Shown in pieces: positions 1-7,966 of a DNA stretch of 20,304 bases. The notes beneath the pieces are model-generated. The model was not told the DNA's origin, ran no database searches, and saw nothing but the letters and a program-made list of their open reading frames with translations. A program made the position numbers and the translations under genes. The DNA lies in contig JAOXYB010003679.1 of NCBI GenBank assembly GCA_028565635.1, positions 1 through 20,304 of the forward strand, read 5' to 3'. The stretch comes from Phoronis ovalis (Eukaryota > Phoronida > Phoronidae). How positions within the stretch are numbered: position 1 is the stretch's first letter; each line of letters opens with the position of its first letter.

Positions 1-108
1 TTTAGGCCCGACAACTGAATGTATTTACATACTCATTTGATTCTCATGATCGATTGATTTTCCTGTTATTACATCGTAGTTGACTAGTCAGGAAGGCAGT
101 GACCTTAC

Positions 109-207
109 CTGAATGTAACTATGCCATGATAGAGTGTGTACGAGTAACTGATAATTTGTCCCTGTGGGTTTTCCATAATGGTAAACTCGTCGGCAAAAAA
201 ACGACGT
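109..207 (-). CDS. Candidate coding exon at the left edge (unidentified)
   Basis: On the minus strand an acceptor-like GCTTTCAG|A at 208 and a strong donor CAG|GTAAGG at 109/108 bound an open frame reading RRFFADEFTIMENPQGQII and on through YSYTLYHGIVTF. An ATG at 176 with good context (A at -3, G at +4) could instead be a true start. The frame stays open upstream to a TAA near 244. The plus strand of the same stretch is also open, from ATG 178 (MVNSSAKKRRLK) to a donor-like GCAG|GTATTA at 239, so the strand is not settled. The family is not recognised. Confidence 0.33.
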
Positions 208-999
208 CTGAAAGCTTCAACAGATTCCCCGTTTTGCAGGTATTATTACAAGTCACATGCATGATTTATATTTCGTGAAGATGTCTCTAATTCTGTTAGA
301 AACAAAAGTGACAGTACGGTCCACATACCGAAAACTTCCGGATACAAGTACAGATTCAATGATTATAAAAATAAAATGTAATCCAATTATATAAGGGAAC
401 AGGCGGTATATGAAAGTAGCTCAAATACGGATGTCGTTACTGTTACAAGGTTTTGCAAGCAGAACAACTCGCACTGAGCTATTTTGAGAAGAACTTTATA
501 ACACTTGTAAGAAAAAGTACTTGACAATACAAGGAGTAAAATATCATTTTTTTTTTTAATAATACTTGGTGTAATTAAATATGAATTGAAATAAAAAATC
601 AGACCATCTGATTTCCATTACAATGTGTAAAACAGTAAATATGAGTCTTGTAGTTTCTAAACAGCAGTCTTGAAATTACGATATTAACATTTCAACTGGT
701 TGATATCAATTTTGAGAACTATACTCACGGCTGGCTGAAAAACAATGTAACTTTATTCAAGGTTAGTCTACTAAACGGCATACAATAGATTGAAGCAGCG
801 GTAATTGGTGAGGGGAAGGAAATAAATTAATCCAAATTGCTTTTCAGTAATTTATGTTTATTCAGTTTGTTCGATCTAGTGGTAGTCCCAGCAGGCCGTA
901 ACTAATCTTGCAAACATCATAATTGACCAGGTAAATGAGAAGCCACTTATTCTTGTAATCATTTTTCTGTATTTTGTGACATTTGAGTCCGTGTGAGAA
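208..999. other. AT-rich intergenic sequence
   Basis: No gene or structured element was recognised. A single relative of the satellite block (AAGAAAAAGTACTTGACA, from 509) lies here, suggesting the satellite family was once more widely scattered. Confidence 0.5.
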
Positions 1000-2432
1000 A
1001 TTTCAAAGCTGCCCTCATTTTCTCAACAATAGATTTTTTGCAACACATTTCATATAACTGCATTAATCTGGGTAAAGCTGTCAATAACTACTTTTTAATG
1101 TGTGAATATAATTTATGAGAAGTTATTTCACTTTAAAATTGTAAAAAGACCAATTGTGGAATAAATAAATTTTGCATAAATTTCAAATTACTGAATAAAT
1201 CTTGTTCAATCTGGCTACAAATATTTCTTGTTATGTTAATATATGAGAAGTGTTTTCAGTTTGAAGTTTTACATCATATACGGTGTGATTTTTTTCTGCT
1301 AGAGAAAAGAAACTCACAAAACATCAGAGAATAAAGTGCATTTTTTTCAAATTCCCCATAACAAATATAGCTAATTAATAGCTTACCAAGTTTTCATTTG
1401 AGTTAGGAATATACTTTAAGTGACAAACTAATAACCATTTATGATATAACAGCTCTTTTTATTAAGAAAAAGTACCTGACACTGCGGAAATTAGCAAAAT
1501 TTTAAAGTTCCCCACCATTTTCTCTCAAAAGTGGATACAATTTCAAACTACTGAAAGAATCTTGCTAAAACTGCCTAAAAATATTCTTTAATATGTTAAT
1601 ACATGAGAAGTGTTTTCAGTTTAAAGTTTTAAAACATGATTGAGCAATAACTCTGCATATTTGCATATCATACCTTGTGATTTTTTCTGGTAGAGAAAAA
1701 AAACTCACTAAACATCAGAGAATAAAGTGCATAAGAAATATAGCTATTTAATAGCTTACCCAGTTTTTATATGAGTTACGAATGTATTATATGTGACAAA
1801 CTAACCATTTATGATAAGACAGCTCTTTGTACTAAGAAAAAGTACTTGACACTGTGAAAAGTAGCAAAATTTAAAGTTCAAAATTTTCTCTCAAAAGTGG
1901 ATAGTTTTTTTGTAATAAATTTCAAATTACTGAACGAATCTTGCTAAAACTGCCTACAAATATTCTTTAATATGTTAATATATAAGAAGTGTTTTCAGTT
2001 TGAAGTTTTATAACATGATTGAGGAATAAATTCTGCATATTTGTATATGATACCTTGTGATATTTTCTGGTAGAGAAAAGAAACTCGCAAAACATCAGAG
2101 AACAAAGTGCATTTTCTCAAGTTACTTATGAAAAATGTACCTAATTAATAGCTTACCAAGTGACAAACTAATCATTTATGATATATCAGCTGTTTGTACT
2201 AAGAAAAAGTACCTGACACTGTGGAAATTAGCAAAATTTTAAAGTTCCCCACCATGTTCTCTCAAAAGTGGATAAAATTTCAAACTACTGATGAATCTTG
2301 GTAAAACTGGCTACAAATGTTCAATAATATGTTAATATATGAGAAGTGTTTCAGGAATAAATCTGCTTATTTGTATATCATACCTTGTGATATTTTCTGG
2401 TAGAGAAAAGAAACTCGCAAAACACCAGAGAA
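1000..2432 (+). repeat. Tandem satellite-like array, period about 360-380 bp, four units
   Basis: The block CAAAYTACTG...AATCTTGNT begins at 1184, 1544, 1923 and 2281 (spacings 360, 379, 358). A second block, AAGAAAAAGTACYTGACACTG, starts at 1464, 1834 and 2200. Each unit also carries a GAGAAGTGTTTTCAGTTT block and an AACATCAGAGAAYAAAGTGCA block. The first unit is the most diverged, and its start near 1000 is approximate. The array ends abruptly at 2432, where the unit runs into CCGGAGGG. No ORF is conserved between units. Confidence 0.85.
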
Positions 2433-2665
2433 CCGGAGGGTAGTCAATATGAAAGTGGGTCCGCATGTTCCAACAAAATTTCGCTTGAAAGGGTATGTTT
2501 TTCGAACCGCTGTCGCGTAACGGGCGTTACGCGTTTAGTGTCAGTTTTTTTGCCTAATTTCACGAAAAGGGGTGTTTTTTTGAAGGTTTGACACTTTGTT
2601 AGGGGTGTTTCTTCCAAAAGTCACTTCCTTAGGGGTGTATTTTTTCAAACACAAACCACCTTTTA
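2433..2665. repeat. GC-richer dispersed-repeat-like segment with a palindrome
   Basis: Base composition changes sharply from the satellite to G/T-rich sequence with repeated AGGGGTGTTTTTT phrases (about 2568, 2610, 2631). A perfect 9-bp inverted repeat, CGCGTAACG/CGTTACGCG with a 2-bp spacer, lies at 2514-2533. The 17-mer GAAAGGGTATGTTTTTC (2487-2503) recurs almost exactly at 17416-17432. Confidence 0.45.
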
Positions 2666-2840
2666 TTCCGACTGGGGGCATGTTATGTTATACTCGGATT
2701 CGTTATTCCGGGTCCAACCTTGTACTTTACTGAAAACTCGATACTTAGTGTACTTTTCGCATTGAATTTAACTCGCAACTTTTTAGTAGCAAAAATACTT
2801 ATTTTGGAGGTAGCTCCTGGGACGTTGCAGTGTGAAATCG

Positions 2841-2867
2841 TAATGATAATTATTATTATTATTAATT
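2841..2867 (+). repeat. ATT microsatellite
   Basis: A short run of ATT/TAAT units, directly upstream of the broken coding-like stretch. Confidence 0.8.
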
Positions 2868-2878
2868 CTATTTTATTG

Positions 2879-3068
2879 ATGACACAAGCAGCGGCTGATA
2901 TCATCAATGAGCCATCTGAACATACATTCAACGAAAGTGACAACAGGAATATTATTGGAATACCCGATGATTATAACAGTCCAGCCTAATTCAACAAGTG
3001 CGCATGAGGATATGCTTCCAAATGAAACAGATTCAGATGTATGCGGAGATCAGGTTGAAGATGGGTAG
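2879..3068 (+). pseudogene. Coding-like acidic stretch broken by a frameshift
   Basis: One frame reads MTQAAADIINEPSEHTFNES and on to IPDDYNSPA, then stops at 2989. The next frame (+1) overlaps it and reads QPNSTSAHEDMLPNETDSD then VCGDQVEDG, ending at TAG 3066-3068. After that stop the same frame continues GNDDPFKKATNRKT. Two adjoining frames with the same acidic, polar composition suggest a decayed exon with one indel and one nonsense change. Alternatively, GATGG|GTAGGG is a donor and the first frame is chance. No family is recognised. Confidence 0.25.
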
Positions 3069-3947
3069 GGAAATGATGACCCGTTTAAGAAAGCAACCAA
3101 CCGTAAAACATGAAAAAATAGTATCATGCTTGGAAGAGATTGCTAGCTGTTGATGCATCGTGTGTTATTTACAATACCTGAGATATAATAGTGTACAAAA
3201 TCTGCTAGATAATTGTAAATACATCTGTCAATGTATGATATTATCTGATACATGGAATTTGTTCTAAATGATATATATATATTTTAGAAGGACATTTTAT
3301 TCTAAACTCTGAAAGAATCAAAAAACAATCAAAGAGCTAGACACATGACGCTTAGGCTGACCAGGCAATTGTGAGATGCCTGATCCTGTGAGTTTGTACA
3401 GTATTGTAGTTTTATAGTACTAAGTTATAATTATGTTTGCTGTTCTGTGCTAGCTGCACGAACAGAAATGATGTAAATAATTTTCAATAATACATATATG
3501 AAGACAAAGTACAACAGTTTTTATTGTTTGATGACATGCAAACTTTGGTTTTATAGCAATAATAATAAAAAAATACTTTACTTCAACCTTTCCAGTCAAA
3601 AAAGGCTGAATTGTAATTGTATCACGTAGCAACAAGTATAAAGAAATATAATAAAGCATAGAGATCAACACTTTACAATCACTGTGATTATACTTGTACT
3701 TCAAGTACTAATGTTGCGGATGCGGAAATTGTATAGAATACTAACAGCGGTATGGAGAATAGTTTTCTTCAGAGATGCATGATATGATATAGAGGGATAA
3801 ATCACTAGGGAAGAAGTTTAGTGTTGAGTATTGAATTTGTATCTTCGAAAAATGCCCAGGGTACTTATGGTTTTTTGACTACGAGTATGTGCTGCCCAAC
3901 CCACTGCAAAATGTTAGCTAGTGGTAGCACATCCAATCCAATTTTAT
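3069..3947. other. AT-rich sequence without recognised gene
   Basis: Contains only a short AT run (3270-3283). Small open frames on both strands have no coding character. Confidence 0.5.
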
Positions 3948-4006
3948 TGAAATATAAAGGCAACAATTCAAATTTTGTGAAATATAAGGGTAGCAATCTA
4001 AATTTT
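3948..4006 (+). repeat. Two-copy 29-bp tandem repeat
   Basis: TGAAATATAAAGGCAACAAT... at 3948-3976 is repeated with four changes at 3978-4006. Scattered GCAATCCAAA-like words continue to about 4195, suggesting an older, longer array. Confidence 0.7.
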
Positions 4007-4394
4007 AAATTATTTGAATAACAATCCATGTTTACGCAAACTGGCTGATACAAACCAAATTCAAAAATCTATTTATGGATACAAACCTAAAATTAATCCA
4101 ACTTAGTTGCTGTAAATAGTGAGTGGCAATCCAAATTTGTTTACGATAGCAATCCAAAAAATCACAGTAAAAAGTATACAATCCAAATCCAAAATGTTCA
4201 ACTGCGCTGCACACTCCCACCAAAAATAACTTGAGTAGCCCCGATGGCCCGTTTAAGGGCCAATTGTTTTAACGAGCGTTATATTCTCCATTTTGAGTAT
4301 AAAATCATCTTTCTAAATTGACTATAAAATTATTAATTAAAACATTGTTTAAAAATATCATATAGTACAAAATAAAAAATCAGTGTTGCATGTA

Positions 4395-4915
4395 ATGTAT
4401 TTTTTTTGTACTTGTATTTATATTTGTATTTAAATAGCACTTTACCTTACACATATAATAAATCAAAGCGGCTTTTACATAAACTACACAGGACTTTTTA
4501 CACCATTACCCCTTAACTATTACGAGCCTGTTCACTCCCTGGAGAGCATACAGTGAGGCTGCCGTATTCAGCTCACTATACGTAGCAAACTTATCATTCA
4601 GTAACACCCTAGCAGGTACGGATTTACGCCTGAGTGAAAATAAACCATACAAAGAAGAGGAAGGACTAATTGATGGCCATTCACCGACGTTAATAGCCGT
4701 TCTTTAATGTCCCTGAAAGATAGACCTCACAGACACGGGGCCGCCATTTAACCTAGTCATCCGAACCACAAGGGATACACAGTCCCTACTATTCAGAACT
4801 AGGTATTTTTTTTTTACCTTAAAAGGCATGTATACAAGCCCAGGATCGAATCCGGAATTTTTGACATGCCAAGCGGACGTGGTAACCACTGCTCAACAAA
4901 TTAAGCCCTCCGAGA
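4395..4915 (-). mobile_element. tRNA-derived SINE
   Basis: On the minus strand the 5' head has RNA polymerase III boxes: an A-box-like TTGAGCAGTGG (4886-4896) and a B box GGATTCGATCC (4843-4853). A body follows with a GGTTCGGATGACTAGGTTAA phrase (about 4751-4770) and GTCTATCTTTCAGGGACATT (about 4707-4726). The element ends in GTAAAGTGCTATTTAAATAC (about 4424-4443) and an ATAAATAC-rich tail, a 3' end seen in many animal SINEs. It was presumably mobilised in trans by a LINE that shares this tail (family knowledge). The ends are approximate and no target-site duplication was confirmed. The 61-codon open frame inside it is not a gene. Confidence 0.72.
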
Positions 4916-6092
4916 CCAGCAGTATGACAATTTTTAAATTATAATTCATTTGTTTGTCTGATCTTCATGAATTAGACAGATAGACATAAAAAGGGATTCG
5001 GGAAAAAAACCAGCGCATCCGTATCTAACACAAGTATTACATTTATTTTCATAGCACAATTGTAGAAACGTTTAAACCTACTTATAAAATGTAATCATTA
5101 TGAATACAAGGTTCCTCAACAACAAGGTAAACTTTACTTATAAATCTAATCAATACGAATACAGTGTGCACCAATAACAACCCGAGGCGAACTTGAAAGA
5201 TATTAAGCTGACAACAGGGCCACCGTTTTGATCAAGCTTGTTTGGTTTGAAATAAATGCACGAATGCAAGTTTTAAATTTCTTTTTGGTGAAATAAATAT
5301 TTTTTTAGTTTATTATTATGTAAATATCGTACACGTTTGGTGATTTGAGTGATATTCAGAAAGTCGTTTTGTTTCAAATAAATTTTCACACAATTAAAAT
5401 GTATGCTATGAAGTGGATTCGTCGTTACTGAGTAGTGTGATACTACTTTTAACTTAGTTTTAATCTGTTTGCTGTAAATCAGCTGGGGCTGTAAATAATA
5501 ATTCTAATAAAACCCCATGATTTAGCAGAGCCCAGTATGGCGGCCATCTCGGATTTGTCCAGATATAACATTTTATATTTTAAAATTTTATGTAAACTTA
5601 AAATATTTCCTAGTTCTATAGTTCACTTCTCTAAAACAAATTAAATCATCGAACATATTACATATCATAATATAACCATTATAAGTGAAATATAGCCTTA
5701 TCGATTTGTTCATGCTTATTTCAAAAACGCTACAAATTCGCAAAAAATGCAAAAACAACACAAGTACACTTAAGAAATTTTAATAATGTCATAATATTCC
5801 AATTAGAAACGAATTTTCCTTATTTTTATTCGTTGCCAATTTGGGAAATTTTAAAAAAGTTAAACTTGACGCATTTATTTCCGTTCACGGTGTACATTCA
5901 GTAAATATGAGAAAAAGCATAGAACTGCTTAGCGTCATTTATAAATAATAACTTAATAATTTAATTATGTGGGAAAGAGGGGCTAATCTTTCCACACCTA
6001 TGATGACTCTTGTGTAATTATGTAACCTCCTGCCACTTAACTATACGCCCGATTCCGTGATTAGGGCGTAAATGTTCCTGTTATTTCAAAAA
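4916..6092. other. AT-rich intergenic sequence
   Basis: No gene, RNA or structured repeat was recognised in this stretch. A YY1-like ATGGCGGCCATC word lies near 5537-5548, without other support. Confidence 0.5.
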
Positions 6093-6127
6093 GGGGGTGC
6101 GTTCGCACCCAACGCACCCCCCCCCCC
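6093..6127 (+). repeat. Perfect GC-rich hairpin followed by a C11 tract
   Basis: GGGGGTGCGTT (6093-6103) pairs without mismatch with AACGCACCCCC (6111-6121). An alternative inner hairpin, GGGTGCG-TT-CGCACCC (6095-6110), competes with it. Eleven consecutive C residues span 6117-6127. It stands out strongly from the AT-rich surroundings. Confidence 0.85.
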
Positions 6128-6307
6128 ATCTGACGGGCCTGCTATCGGCTCAACCTGTATAAAATCGCCAGTTACATCCTACTTTGTGTGTGAAAATTGT
6201 AATGCAATTTTTCACGATGTTTTACTTGCACTGTAACGAGGTTCTAGGCACAGCCTTAACGAGACTTTTCGGCATGTTGGAAGCTGCAAATGTTTCGGTA
6301 ACTTTTT

Positions 6308-6440
6308 AAAGATTTACTATAATGAGAAAGTCATAGCTAAAAATAGAGCCACCACTGCGGTTACATCAATCGTGACCTTTTACATAAGCTTATTTTACTG
6401 CCGGGTATTCTGCATGACCTTCTCATTATGGTAAAACTTT
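6308..6440. mobile_element. 133-bp fold-back (MITE-like) with 27-bp inverted ends
   Basis: Sequence 6308-6334 (AAAGATTTACTATAATGAGA...) is the reverse complement of 6414-6440 with three mismatches. The 79-bp interior includes CCACTGCGGTTACATCAAT, whose reverse complement recurs at 19461-19490. No clear target-site duplication is seen, so the mobile-element call is an inference from structure. Confidence 0.55.
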
Positions 6441-6443
6441 CCT

Positions 6444-6535
6444 CTTGGCGCTGGCTTTTTGTTTGTTTTGTTTAAAAGGGAAATCACTGTACAAGAGATT
6501 GAAACTAATATTTGCCTTTTAAAGTAAAATAAACC
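6444..6535 (+). repeat. Dispersed repeat, copy 1
   Basis: Matches 19536-19629 in the same orientation, including a long near-identical run from AAAGGGAAATCACTGTACAA through GATTGAAACTAATATT to AAAGTAAAA(T/C)AAACC. The family is unknown. Confidence 0.85.
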
Positions 6536-6910
6536 GAATATGCACATTCGGGAACTTGTCTGCCAGTGTTCGTTATAAAAAAATCATTATGTGAAGGCTA
6601 CGTGATTAAAATAATATACATATCAAAACTAGCCTTGGTTCAGTGTTATATTTCCCGAATTCCGTTTTAAATATTTCAGTTAGAGTTCATAAGTTTATGA
6701 AATTATGATAATGCCAGCAAAATGTCCTCTAAAGCGATGTGAAATTGTGGCTAACCAGACACTAATACAGTCCCCTTGCGGCCGTAATGAACAATTTATC
6801 AACAGTTTGCAGTACGCATGACATTTGGTGGTATTTAAATTTTCGCGCACATTTGTATTACCGTCCCTTTACCGTCAGTATCTGTTCATCGCTACAAAGA
6901 AACGGACAGA

Positions 6911-7000
6911 ATGGCTGCAGCATTAAGTGTCATCGATGATCAGCTGCAAGAATATGATGTCTTTGAATTATATTTCTATACCATAATTTTATCTATCTGA
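6911..7000 (+). CDS. Possible first exon or micro-ORF with upstream promoter-like sequence
   Basis: ATG 6911 sits in a good start context (GACAGAATGG) and encodes MAAALSVIDDQLQEYDVFE before running into a hydrophobic tail and a TGA after 29 codons. A TATTTAAATT box lies about 80 nt upstream (6832-6841), with GC-richer sequence between. This layout suits a transcription start and a first coding exon that splices out somewhere after codon 19, but no strong donor is visible. The product is unknown and the call is speculative. Confidence 0.2.
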   Translation: MAAALSVIDDQLQEYDVFELYFYTIILSI

Positions 7001-7435
7001 AAAAGGGGCCCGAAAATGTCAAGGATATGTTTTGGGAATTACTTCCTAGTTTGTAGTTTTTTTTATGATACTAGATGTCGCAACTGGTACGTGTCGGAAC
7101 AAAGACAGATCTAGGATTTGTACACAAATAGCAAATACAACAAATCATATTGTTTTCAGATACGTTTCAGAACAAATCAAATACTGGCTTTTAGACATGT
7201 TACAGAAAAGAAGACACCTGAAAAAGTACTTTGCCAGATGCATGTCAAATGCATTTATCATTGATATCTTTACTTCCAGATAAAACAACCCAACTCTTCA
7301 ATAGTAACATTTTACATAGCTGTGCTGTTTCCTATCAAACATGTAATAATAAAAAATATAATAAAAAAGTTTAAACAATATCCAATAAGTATACCACAGA
7401 CTGTATATTGCATTTGAACTTGAACAACTGCCAAT

Positions 7436-7441
7436 TTTATT
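7436..7441 (-). terminator. Candidate polyadenylation signal AATAAA of the IAP gene
   Basis: AATAAA on the minus strand is the first canonical signal found after the TAA stop. It implies a 3' UTR of about 350 nt. A G/T-rich stretch (around 7395-7403 on the minus strand) follows, as expected for a downstream element. The region 7442-7769 would be 3' UTR and shows no other gene. Confidence 0.4.
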
Positions 7442-7769
7442 GGCAAAACAGTAAAGTACTATTAGAACAAAGGTTCACCATTACTTAATTAGTTGACGAC
7501 TAATTTACGCGAAGCACGTGTCAACAGCACAAATTAATTATGCAACACTTACCATTAATTTTAACCTCTTTGATAATTAGCCTAAATTCCATTGACCTAG
7601 ACACTTTAGTATTATGTAAGCTAGCTTGCATCAAGTGTTAGCATTCAGATGGAACTGATAACATGCGTAGACAACCAAGAGTCTCTCTTACTCGGGTAAT
7701 AGGACAATATGGGATTCGATAATTAAATAATTGACGTGCGATTCATTAGCCTCAACTTCCATGATAACT

Positions 7770-7966
7770 TTAAGACATGTATGTTTTCACTGTTCCGCGA
7801 ATAGAAGAACGACATATAGGACAATTTCTGAGGGACTGAGAGCATTCCTGACAGGAGACGAGGTGCCCACAAGGGAGAAACACCACATTAACATTAGCAT
7901 CCATGCAGATTTTACAAGTGCGCTCTTCCTTTAACTTCTGATTTTCTTCTACAATTGATTCAGATT
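7770..7966 (-). CDS. IAP coding exon 8: RING domain and stop
   Basis: The acceptor GCTTTCAG|AA completes a Glu codon. A short charged helix ([12 protein letters not shown]) leads into a C3HC4 RING. The ligands are C706, C709, C721, H723, C727, C730, C737 and C740 within [17 protein letters not shown] and CPICRSSI. The ending GTVKTYMS fits the IAP rule of a C-terminal aromatic residue (Y751) that docks across the RING dimer and is needed for E2 activation (family knowledge). The TAA stop is at 7772-7770. All zinc ligands are intact, so the ligase should be active. Confidence 0.96.

Noticed and set aside
2287-2310. CTGATGA inside the fourth satellite unit, as a possible hammerhead core
   Set aside because: There is no GAAA after a stem II, the other units lack the CTGATGA word, and no stem I or III pairing is possible.
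1000-2432. A CRISPR-like array
   Set aside because: The repeat units are ~365 bp and the context is eukaryotic, so this is a satellite.
2683-2943. Minus-strand 86-codon ORF with a poly-Ile stretch
   Set aside because: The Ile run is the ATT microsatellite read on the other strand.
6190-6215. Short hairpin GTGAAAATTG/CAATTTTTCAC
   Set aside because: Imperfect and AT-rich; expected by chance in this composition.
7065-7283. Plus-strand 72-codon ORF
   Set aside because: No homology recognised, no start context or codon character, and it lies in AT-rich intergenic DNA.
7731-7934. Plus-strand 67-codon ORF
   Set aside because: Antisense shadow of the RING exon.
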